Positions 32,097 through 43,400 of a stretch of DNA of 64,000 bases are shown in pieces. The DNA is from Odontesthes bonariensis (Eukaryota; Chordata; Actinopteri; Atheriniformes; Atherinopsidae), in NCBI RefSeq assembly GCF_027942865.1, contig NC_134508.1, forward strand, positions 38,561,466 through 38,625,465. Direction: 5' to 3'. Position 1 is the first letter of the stretch, and each line of letters begins with the position of its first letter. Position numbers and translations under genes: made by a program. The notes beneath the pieces were generated by a model. The model was not told the DNA's origin. It was given only the letters and a program-made list of their open reading frames with translations, and searched no databases.

Positions 32097-32492
32097 AGGG
32101 GTTTTATGAGCTACAAAGTATTTTTTAAAAATTTTGTATTCTATGTTACATAATATTTGCAGATTAAGTATGAAGTTAGACTAAGTTCGATAAGTCTGCT
32201 TCATGGTGATTCTGGGCTACACTGTAATGTGAAAAATTAGTTTGTCAGTTTATTTTTAAAGCATATTCAAAATCAACCTCAGCCAACCAAAGTGCTGTAC
32301 ATTTATACAAATATATAGTTTACATTCAAATTAATTTCACACTAAAAAGGTTGTAGCTGCTGAAAATATCCAACTGACTCTAACAGCTCAAGTGATGATG
32401 TTTGCTTCAGATTTTTTTTTACATATATTAAGAACTGTTGTCCTGGTTGGTTCTTTGTACTGAAAGTGAGAAGAAATCCAGATACAGAAATC

Positions 32493-32498
32493 TTTATT
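32493..32498 (-). terminator. Poly(A) signal AATAAA, gene 2
   Basis: AATAAA on the minus strand, in a block conserved in units 2, 3 and 4, downstream of the tail exon and of the degenerate distal exon. Confidence 0.5.
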
Positions 32499-32690
32499 AA
32501 ACAAAACCGGTAAAAAAAAAGGAGTCTTTTTTCATATCTAACTTGGATAGAACTTAGAAGTCATAGATACATTCAGATGAATTTAAAGTACAAGAATACT
32601 TTAGACGAAATAAGAACAAACTACAAAACCTTAATAGGTAGTCTTTAATTATCAATTGTATTACTCTCAGCTGATAGTTTACAGTCTTTA

Positions 32691-32772
32691 CAGTCATCTG
32701 TAATCCATAATGAAAAGCACAACTAGAACAACAGCAAGAACTGACCAAAAACACCAAAGGAGTGGAGTTTCA
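32691..32772 (-). pseudogene. Gene 2 distal transmembrane exon, acceptor lost and frame broken
   Basis: This is the counterpart of the gene 3 distal exon, with the same CAGGG to AATGA acceptor change as in gene 4. An internal deletion removes part of the helix and shifts the frame. Confidence 0.55.
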
Positions 32773-33265
32773 TTAAAATGATTATAAGAGTTAATTCAGA
32801 ATGTAACTGTCAGCATATAATATACAGATAATTTAATATTAAAAGCAATACAAACAAACAAAAGATCAACATTCTCCTGAGGATGGACGTACAGACAGAC
32901 AAATAAAAAGAGACAAAGTAGCTTCTGACAGTGCTGGAAGATGTGAATGCAGCACTACATGCTATACCTACTGGGACCATCATAGAGACCAATAAGCTGA
33001 TGAACACCACAGCTGCAGTGATCCTACAGATGTTTGGCAACAAGATGAACAACAGCAGGAGCAGTAAGGGGCAGCACAGAGGCACTAATCATGGCAGCTT
33101 AAGAACAGGCTCTGAGCATTAGAGCACCAGAGGTCAGGATCTACCACACCAGAGAGGACCCCGGAGCAGGCTGAGCAAAGAGGCTTCTGAGGCAGTCCAG
33201 CACATAACAGCAGGCTGTGAGATGCAGGCAGGTACATGGAACGCCATAACCAAGAGGCAGGAATA

Positions 33266-33430
33266 GTGTACAGGAACATCTGTGCTGAGTATGGATTGGA
33301 AGTCCCAAAGTCAAAATGGGAGACACATCTAAAGGTTGTGGACAAAGCTAAGATCCTGTGGGACCTCCAGATCCAGACTGATAAACAGGTGATGGCAAAC
33401 CAACCGGACATTGTTGTGGTCAACAAACTG
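33266..33430 (+). repeat. 165-bp direct repeat, left copy
   Basis: Begins GTGTACAGGAACATCTGTG and ends GGTCAACAAACTG. Near-identical to 33791-33955. Unit 4 has a single copy. Confidence 0.85.
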
Positions 33431-33790
33431 TTATTGTACATTCAATACTAAGCTATTCAAATAATACAAATAATTAATATATTCATGTTTTTATTTTAAA
33501 CATGTGCAAGGTACAGGGTGGCCGTGCCACTGCCATTTATAAACATTGTGCATACAACACTGAGCTATTCAAATAATCCACAGATTTTAACTTTAAATAT
33601 GCATGTAGATGGGACAATGAATCCTCAAACCATCTGTGGATGGCACACGTTTGCACACAATTTGTGAGAAAAAACAGTTTGAAAAAAAAATAAATATTTT
33701 TTTTTTCTTTTTTTTTTAAATAGTCTAATCAACCAAAGATTTCACGACCCCCCTGCAGTACCTCCGCGGACCCCCTGTTGAAGACCTCTG
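33431..33790. mobile_element. Truncated hAT-type MITE (inverted relative to 26793-27287)
   Basis: 360 bp matching the reverse complement of about 26793-27150. One terminus (GTTGAAGACCTCTG) is intact and the other is missing. No 8-bp duplication. Confidence 0.75.
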
Positions 33791-33955
33791 GTGTACAGGA
33801 ACATCTGTGCCGAGTATGGATTGGAAGTCCCAAAGTCAAAATGGGAGACACATCTAAAGGTTGTGGACAGAGCTAAGATCCTGTGGGACCTCCAGATCCA
33901 GACTGATAAACAGGTGATGGCAAACCAACCGGACATTGTTGTGGTCAACAAACTG
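33791..33955 (+). repeat. 165-bp direct repeat, right copy
   Basis: Second copy, starting immediately after the intact hAT terminus. Confidence 0.85.
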
Positions 33956-34095
33956 CAGAAAAAGGCAGCAGTGATGGATGTAGCAATTCTAAGTGGCAGC
34001 AACATCAGGAAGAGGAACATGAGAAGCTGGAAAAATACTCAGGGCTGAAGGAGGAAATTGAAAGGATGTGGGAATTGAAGGCAGCGGTGGTACTT

Positions 34096-34409
34096 TTTGT
34101 TTTTAAACAATTATCCTTTAGTGTTTGTCTATTAATGTGGTGAAAATATGTTAACAGGCCTCTCTGCTTCCACTGTTCTGAATAAGAGCAGAATGAGCTA
34201 CATGCAGCTTCATGACCACAACAGTCTTATTTCTCACATTACAACAGACCCACCAACCCAACCAAAAACCTTTGTTTTACTGTTTTATCCTGATCAAAGC
34301 TGGTCTGAGCTCCTAAACTGGCTGAAATAAGTGTGAACCATCTTTGTCTACAAGTCTGCTGGTTCAGACATAAAAGATGCAAACATAAAACAAACTTCAG
34401 CAGCAAACT
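34096..34409 (-). other. Gene 2 3' UTR next to the tail exon
   Basis: Conserved with 1970-2237 and 60196-60511. Missing from unit 3 by deletion. Confidence 0.45.
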
Positions 34410-34489
34410 TCAAACATTTAAAGGTTGTTTGGGGTCTTGATTGGAAGGTTGCATTGAATTAGAGGAGATGCTTGTTGGTCCTTGTTGGT
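34410..34489 (-). CDS. Gene 2 exon 6: tail and stop
   Basis: 80 nt encoding [20 protein letters not shown] and then QPLNV with TGA at 34412-34410. It is preceded by a good CTGCAG acceptor. Confidence 0.82.
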
Positions 34490-37400
34490 CTGCAGGAAGG
34501 ACAAAATCATTTTATTAAAAACCCGTCATTTTATCTTTTAAAAACCAAGAAATTATGCATATAAACAACTGTCAGGACTCTTAACATGGGATACATGCTG
34601 CTGATATGTTTATACATTAATTAAACTTACATGTATTACAGTTTAGATTGATCACACCCTTGGATACAAGGACAACAAGGAGAATAACACCACCAACAAG
34701 AAGAAGACTGGAAATTATAGCAGCAACAGCCCATCCAGTGGGGAACTCTGAAAGTGATGATAAAAGTTTATGTTACACTCAGAAAGTAACTGAATGTGAT
34801 GCACAGCAGATTCAACATCAAACAAACAGAGCAACAATATCTGTGAATGCTTTCAAAAGTCAAACATTATGTGGAGATTAAAGCATCCAGGCTCTGCTTT
34901 TAGGAATGTATCTAACATCCAGCTACCTCAGAGTTGCCTGACTGCCATGTTTTAGTCTCCTTCATCTTTCTGAGACCTGTTGTTCTTCAGTATGCAGCAT
35001 GTTTGAATCTTCTCTGCTTTCAGCTCTGACACATGACTTTAACTTTACTCCTGCTGAGATCTGACAGCATGTGACAGTCTGTCTGTAACCAAGGCTTTCT
35101 GCAGCCTGAGCTGAGGCTGCGACTGTCTCACATGTCATCAGAGAATCTACATTTTGTGATGGTCGTCATTAGAAATCTGTTAAACAAACGTTTTACCTGC
35201 TTAAAAATCTTTACGTCTCTCTGTGCTGACAGAAGCACCAAGTAACAGCAGCTTGTGATGTGACCTGACATACAGCTGCTAAAGTATTATAACCTTTGCA
35301 GCTCATGTTGGAAACTAACTAACAACTAACTACGTATTCTACATGAGTACAACTTTCAGATGATACTTTAGATTTCCAGGTTATGTTGCTACTTCATATT
35401 TAGAGAAATATTGTGCTTCCTACTCCACTGTATTTATCAGACAGATATGGGATTAAAATACTGTTTAATACTTATTAAAATTATAAGAGGATAACAAAAA
35501 GACCAAAGAGGAGGAATCAGTGGTTGTTGATGCTGTTCAGTGAGAAGTTTCAGGATAGACATTTGAAAAATGGAGCATCCCACCTAATATGAATTTCCAG
35601 ATCAGGAAACAGTGAACTGACCTCAAAGACAGAAAACATGAGAAAGAGGAGCTAACTCAGGACAGGCAGAAAACATGAGGAAATATGAGTGTGGCTTTCC
35701 TCAGATGGAAATCACTGATGAAAAACAAAGTTCTTCAGACAGACACTGAAGTTACGCGATTTCTTCTCAGCATTAATGTTGTCTACAGATATTGGTGCAA
35801 CATGTTGCTGAATAGTGGAAGGATGGCGCTTGAGATGGTTGCTATGCTCAATGTGACCACTAAAGGTCAGTGTTGTTCCACATTTACTTTAAGAGCAGAT
35901 AAATCTGAAATTATACACCACAAACATCTTCAAGCTCCAAATACACTTTTAACATAATTATTACAGTGTGCTGGCATTCAGTTTATGAACAAATATATCC
36001 AGGTTTCTTTACAAATGTTCAGTAATCTAAAGGTTTGTAGTGAGTTCCCATCTGGAGACTAAGACAGTTTCATAACTAATAATACAGTCCCAAACATTTA
36101 AACTACACATCTAATCAATGTTTCCTGATAACAGTTCACAACTTTAAAGAAATATCCCTATTTCATGGTTGGAAAACGTTTAAGAGCATTAGAATTTATT
36201 TTCCTCTCTCACAGGCAGCAGACAGAACCAACAGCTGAGATCACATTACTCCAGTTTGGCCTCTCTGGCTCCCAGTATGATACAGAACTGGTTTTAACAT
36301 CTTATTGAAGACTTTTTGACATTTCATGGTCTCTATGTGAGCCAGCACATGGTCTGAGATCCTGCTGCAGGTATTTTATCTGTTCCAGGAGCTCGGCTGA
36401 AAACTAAAGTGGAACAAAGTGGCTGACTGAGCCGTCAGAGAGACTCAGGTTGACTGAGTCCATGATGTCTTTTCAACACCTCAAACTTAAAACATACAGT
36501 ATTTATACATCATACATACGAGTTTTAATGAGAGAGACTGTGTTTATATGGAGTTTTTACTTTTTATTCCAGTTTGAATTAATGTTTGTTACACAGAAAC
36601 TTTGCTGCCACACAGTCAGTCCTAATCACAAGTAAACCATTAAAACCTGCTTTTATGAGCCATCATGGCATCATTAACAGGATCTGTGTATATTTAGTAC
36701 ATATTTAGGTTTAGAGTGGTCCTACATTTTCATTTGATTTACATGTTTGAGTGTTTTCATGTTGTTTTTCAGTCTGTGAGCTGATTCAAACCAACCTGAA
36801 CAATTACAGCTAACAGAAACTTCAGGGGGTTTCTGTGTGTTTTTGGAACATTTGGCACATCAGTTCTTCAGCTTCAAGTGAAAATAAAAATGTCACAGAT
36901 TTAGATGATTTTAACATCTAAATCATCAGGTGTTGTTTTAGTTTCTCTCTTCAGGATCATGTTGCTCCAGCTGTTTGGAAAACTGTAACAGAGACTCGTT
37001 CCTCCTCTGGTCTGTTTACAGATTTAAACCCAGTGTCAGGGCCTCATTACTAATGAGACTGTGAGACTTTTTCAACTGGCAAATATGTTTTCATCATCAA
37101 TATACTTTGCTGTTAATCTAAACAGATGATCAACTAAAATGATTTCAGTGTTTCAAAGGAAATCAAAGAGATCTCACCATTCATATGAATATATATCTCT
37201 GTTTGAGTCTGATGGCTGATTTCCTCCTGTGTGGCTACACAGCGATAGTTGTCTGTTTTGGTCACAGTAATCTGAAGGATGATGTCATAGCTGTCTCCTC
37301 TCTCTGTGATCTCTGGTTCTTTAGCAGGAAGGACGTTTCCAGCACTGTCCTGCCAGAATACTTTAGGTTTAGGAGAAACACCTAAAACTTCACATTGCAG

Positions 37401-40400
37401 CAGAGCCCAGTCCTTAGTTTCTGTGAGTGTTGTTACAGATGGCTTTGAAGCTGCACCTGTAAACAGAAATTATAATTCATAAAAGATAATTTAAACTTTA
37501 GACACAAAATCCTGTTTAATTTTGTGTTATCTTTCCTTTCCTTGTAACTGGTTAGAACAGTATATCTAACAGGGAGTTAAAAAAAAAGAGCTGAACTGTA
37601 AAGCACAACATAATTACAGCTAAAACATCCTACTACTTACACATATAATCATTTAAGTGCCAGCAAACACTACTGAGTCTGAATATAACTTTCACGTATT
37701 TAATCACTTTCTGTTCCATTTCTTCTGTTAGAAAATAAAAATCACCTGAAATCCTGTCATCACAAGTCATTTTAAAGTGGTTTTAAAATCTGATATAATG
37801 AAAATGACAGTTTCAGTCAAACCTTTGGACACACCTACCCACTCTTTAGAATAATTATGTGTGTAAAGTGTTGACTGGTACTGGATGTGCAACACATCTG
37901 TTATCACAGCTGAATTCTGTCCTGATACAAACTTCCATTTTATTAGCAACACCTGTGACATTAACATCTCATGTTCTTCAACCGCTCTGCCAACAAAAGG
38001 AAGACAACAAGCATCCCAGTGTTAGATCTAACAGCAATGCCACAAAGGTCTGTTAAGGCCTGCACATTCTCCACAAGCAGGAACCAGAACACAGTTAGTT
38101 CTGAACAGGACATTTCACACTTCACTTGCAGAGCTCCTGGGAAGTCCTCATAGGGCCCTCCCATTGCAGCACACGTTACAGGTGCAAAGCATTGTGGGAA
38201 TCTGACAGAAACAACAATACAGCGACAGCACGGTGACAATGACAGAGATGGCAGTTTCTCAGCTGATGTGTTATAAAGATTTTTGTACTTCCTCACCGCC
38301 TTGGACAGCTGATCCTCAAAACTACCCATTACTGCACAACCTTCAGCATTAACCACGCCCACTTCAAATTTCTGACCAATCACACAATAGTTCTCGGACA
38401 CCAAACAAGAAAAGAGTTCTGCCCGGATGATGTGTTGAGAACAAGCAGAGAAAACTCCAAACCAGGGCAGCGAGAAATGAATGACATCATTCTCTTCTCG
38501 CTGCCCAGAGTGAGAACAAACTTCTCTGTTCTCACAGAGGATGAACAGGCCTTTACAGAACACAACGTATAAAAAACAAGCCAGTCTCACAACCGTCAGG
38601 GCTCCACTGCAACAGTTCATATTACAGTCAAGTCAAATGTTTGTCCATTATTCATTTCCCTTTCAGCTTTATTATGTTTAACTCTAAATCACAGCAGCTT
38701 TCTCTGATGTTGGTGTGAATGTCTCTTAACAAGAGAGCTCGATGTAAGAGTTAGTTACTGTTGTTTCACCTAATTTAATTCAACTAACTATAGATCCAAG
38801 TCTACATTTTAAACAGCTGCAGCATCCGGCTCCAGAAGTCTGATCTTATCCACAGACCTCAGAGTGAATGTAATCAGAAAGAGCACAGAGAGCCTGTGAA
38901 AGACTCAACAGGCCTTCTTAGTGCATGTTGTCCTCTCAACGGGAAAGATGCCACAAACTGCAGATAAAAGGAAGCTCAGAGTTAGAGCTGATCGTCAGTC
39001 TGTGGATAACAAGTAAGGAGAGGTGGTGGGAAGAAGTGGGCAACAAAACGGGCTCTATATGACACAAAGCTAATGTTACTGCGGGGAAAAAACATCTGAA
39101 GCATTTATTACCAAACCTGATGTCCATGTATTTCATCTAACTGCCCTCTGAGAAGCAACAATCATGAAGTCAGAAGTGTATTTTAACAATGGAAGTATTA
39201 TGTTTCACTTCACTGTGACAATACTTTTAAATTCAACCTTTTTTTTTAACATTTATTATTCACTCAGAGACGTTCCCCTTCAGCAGGTTAGCTTTAAGTT
39301 CAGGTGGAGCACACACGAACATCACTGAAAAACACATAAATATCTGGAATAACAAAAATATATATAACATTTTGAAAGATAACCAAGGAGAACCTCACCA
39401 CTCATAAGCAGAAAGGTCTCAGTGTGAATCTGATGGCCAGTTTCCTCCTGTGTAGCTACACAGCGGAAGCGGCCGGTCTTGGTCACAGTAGTTTGGAGGG
39501 TGACGTAGAAGCGGCCTCCTGTTTCAGAGACCTGAGGCTCCGGAGAGGGAAGAATGTTTCCAGCACTGTCCTGCCAGAATACTTTAGGTTTAGGAAAAGC
39601 ACCTCGTACCACACACTGTAGGAGAGCCCAGTCCTTAGTTTGATCAAGTGTTATGACAGATGGTTCCGGAGCTGAACCTGTGAACATAACATTAACAATA
39701 GCTTATAAAACAACGAATTAAATCATATTTTTACTTTTGTAAATGATTGTATGAGTGGATTATAGTGTGTTGAATAGAAGACACATAGGATATGAGAAAC
39801 AGAACAGTGAATTAATCACACATTCCTGAACTCTCACAAGGAATAAAATATTTCACAACTAAATAAATAACCATAAATGTGTTAATCTTACATGTTATAT
39901 CAAAAGGAAGCCACACTAAATGTGCTGTTGACTGTTAAATAAAACCGAGCTGCAAAATTTAAAGCAACAGATTTCATATGTCTCTCCTGTTGTGACGGTT
40001 TATTTACGTCAGTGACAAATGTGTTAATAAAGCTGTGTGATTTTAATCATTTGTTACCAGTCAAGTTAATGACTTAATGGCTTCTCTGAAATGTATTTTA
40101 TCTTTAGTGCAAATGAAGTGATTATTGTTTATCAGTGATAGTTGTCCTCTGAGAACCTCTGTATAACTGACCTGAAAGCACTGCACACTATTACAAAGAT
40201 TTCTGGACTTAATAAAAACATTAAATGATCGTCTTTATCACAAATTTCCTTCGGGATTAATAAAGTGTTTATATTTATCTATCTATGAAAATGAAATCAG
40301 ATTTTTGTTGCAGAATAATTCAAACACATTTAAGAGCCTCCAGGCCAGATATATGCTCCCTGAAAGATATCTTCATTCATTTCAGTGCATCATTGTAGAT

Positions 40401-43400
40401 ACATTTAGTCATGTATAATGTGTCTATTTATGAACTATTAAACTACATCACATACAGGTGAGATATAGTGGTGAACCATGACGTCATCATAATTTGGACT
40501 CACCTGGAATATTTTCCTCTGTTCTGTCTTTTAACCTTTTAAGACGCTGAGGTTGTATGCGACCCAGTATTTACAATAAAAATGAATAAATAAATGTTCT
40601 AAATATTTTCTTCTTGACCGGAGGCATCGCCACAAACATACGGCACTTCCTTTGAAAGCTTAGACGTCCGTTTTTCACCAGATTACAGACTTACAACAAA
40701 GAATTAAGAGAGAACAAATACAAGTGTGTTATTCTTAAGAAATAAATAGTTAGAAACTTTCGAGCTAACATGTCGCATCATCGTAAATAAGAGGAAAACT
40801 GACCGAAACCACAAACATTTTAAGACAAACAGAGGCTAATCGTAAAGAACAAAACTCCAAAAGTGAAATTAATCTTGTTAAAGTCCAATGAGACGTAACA
40901 TTAGCTGAATTAACACTATATTATATCAATTTAAAGTTTTACAAAAACTTCGAAAACCTCCATATGAAGACATTTTTCTCAATTTAAAAGGGCCAATAAA
41001 AGATTCAACCAATGATGTTCTGTATCTCTGTAATAAGTACACGCCTAGGAACCAAATAAACCAATCAGCACGCTTGTACAAGTTAAAGTGACGAGCCTGT
41101 CAGAATTTTAACTCTATCAGCCAATCAGGGCAGAGTATTTGAGAAAGAGCCACAGGTATGTTTTATTGACAGCTACTTTGAACCAATAGGAAGTAAGGAC
41201 AGCCAAAAGGCACTATTTGGTTGGAAGTAAAATAATCTGCCTGTATAGGTAAATATAATGTGCTTCTGAGTGATTATAAGTTAAAAACACAATGTAAAAG
41301 TCGTAATTATTTGAAAAAGATATAAAATACAATGATAAAAAATATGTAAATCTAAAATGAATATTAAAAATATGTTCACATTGGGATATTGCACATTTAG
41401 TAACATTTTTTCAGTGTCTTCAGCGCCATTAAGTGGATTTATTATCAGTATTTGTAAACTTCTGAGACATTTTACTTAAAGCACTGTTGAGATATAGAGG
41501 AGATGCTCTACAATGCAATTTCTGAAATATCTCAGAGCCACTTCTGTTTATCAAGATGACATTTTGTGGATATATTTAAGAATAGTTCAGGGTAAAAAAC
41601 TCAGATTTTTAACCTGACAGTCCACACTATGACTGATTTAATGCATTTTAAAGAAAAATTGAAAGGGAAAATACAAGAAAACTATATTTTCTTCCTACAT
41701 AACTCTTCTTCAGTTTAACTTATTTAGAGCTTAAAATAAATGAATGCATGCAATGAAACTTTTGAATGATTGGTTTATAGAGACATGGCAGAAATGGATG
41801 TGGCCCTCATGGTGTTTGGATTACACAGTTTTAAACTGGCAGGTTTTAAGCACAGAGAAGCAGATCATAGAAATGAGCACTAAGAGGTTAATACACGTCC
41901 TGAAAGGAAAAGAAAACAGGAATTAGAGTGCTAGTGTTATATCAAAAACTCGTCACAGATACAGGTAAGAATGGAAATCAGATTAAAACTGACTGAGGGA
42001 AAATATGAAACAACAATCCTGCCATCAGCACCAGTTTTATGTGGCATAAGAGCAGATTATGCTTCTAACAAAGAGTCCAACAGGTCTGGGTAAAAGTGGT
42101 CATTGAGGCAAATTTTAAAGAGGGATGAAATTGAACAAACATTTTAACAGTGATAATAATACATCTATTCCATCTTTACTTGGAGGAATTGATGGTTGCA
42201 CTCAAAAGGAGAAAAGAGAAGTTTAAATCCTGTTGGCCATCTTACCTCAACACTGACTTTAAAAAAATCATTGAAAGCAAACCTCAGTCATGTTTGACAC
42301 TGAGAGAATCCCTCCTCATGTGGCTACAGTCCTGCTGAGGTCCTGCCAGCTGTTCATTCTGACTGATCAGTAAAAAAATGCAAATATCTGGTGATTTATG
42401 AATGAACTCACTCACCAACAACAAGCTTAATGTGGAATATTTGTCTTTTAGGCTGCAGACGTGGAAAATCACAGGTGTAGTCTCCACTGTCAGCCACCTT
42501 GGTGTTTCTGATCGTTATGGAGGCGTTGCCGTTCCTCAGTTCTTCTGTAAAATGTGAGATTCGACCTTTGAACTGCTCATCTTGACCAGATCGGCCATTA
42601 TTGTAATGAATGCCAGCATCATACAGGAACACCTCCTTCTGACCATCCTTCTTCCAGTCAAACAGCATTTGTACAAGGTTCTCCTTGGAGCTGAGGACGC
42701 AGGGTAAAACTACATCACTTCCTTCTTCTACGGTCACTTTGATGACCGCTGGACCTGGAAGATGTAAAATGTGATAATCAATACATTTACATGCTGAGCA
42801 ATAACAGAGAAAAAGACATATGGAAACTTCTTGCTATAAAATCCAGCTTCTGAAATTAGTACATCACCTTAACCTACTTCTGATGCCAGGTTTCCAGCTA
42901 TGCCAATGCTACTCTGCTGAAACATTAACCCCCTTCATATCTGTTACAGGTGAACAATGTCTGCTGGTTTATGTCATTGATGAACAGGCTTCTGATGAAA
43001 TGCACTGGAATGTCATCTGAACATCTGATCATTTACACAAAAGACTATAGATGGTTAATGCCACCAAATTATCACAGTTCCAATCTAAAATGTGTCTTCT
43101 TCATAATAAGAGTGGAGTTATTCTGTTTTAAAAATTCCAAAATCCTCAAATTTTCTGATTATTTCCTATAGGAGCCATTTGTAATTTTCTGGTGTTTGGG
43201 CATAGTTTGAGTCTGTCTTATTTAGTTTTGATAATTCTGTTTGGTTTGGTGGCAGTGTTTGGTTTATATGTGAATTGACACTCTGACTTATATTTTGCTC
43301 TACCACTGGTGGCGGTATGGGAGAAATCTATATAGGTGTTAAGGTGAAGGGGCAGCGTGGTTGGGGTGTGGGGAGGTAATTCGGTTTTTTACCGCTTTCT

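Larger units (their letters stand above)
24996..32108 (-). mobile_element. RTE-type LINE, minus strand, split by a Rex1-like LINE
   Basis: Flanked by AGCTGCAAAGT at 24985-24995 and AGCTACAAAGT at 32109-32119. Unit 4 shows the empty site CAGCTGCAAAGTATTTTTTC. The 5' part (29343-32108) encodes the APE endonuclease and reverse transcriptase; the 3' part (24996-25443) encodes the C-terminus and ends in (GGAT)n. It is the same family as 7524-10870 but shorter at the 5' end. Confidence 0.75.
32120..32870 (-). other. Gene 2 3' UTR/3' flank
   Basis: Conserved with 46050-46735 and 58742-59480. It contains the poly(A) signal and the degenerate distal exon, each listed separately. Confidence 0.45.
32890..34095 (+). 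mobile_element. R4/Rex6-like LINE fragment (restriction-like endonuclease end), unit 2
   Basis: Plus-strand coding remnants LLEDVNAALHAIPT-like, ETNKLMNTTAAVILQMFGNK, NICAEYGLEVPKSKWETHL and ANQPDIVVVNKLQKKAAVMD. The PD...D spacing fits the endonuclease end of R4-clade LINEs. It is carried in the 3' part of the gene unit and broken by a hAT piece and a 165-bp duplication. Confidence 0.55.

Noticed and set aside
37185-37385. Recurring 66-codon plus-strand frames over the IgC-b exons ([11 protein letters not shown]...)
   Set aside because: They are antisense shadows of the minus-strand Ig exons, identical in position in every unit.
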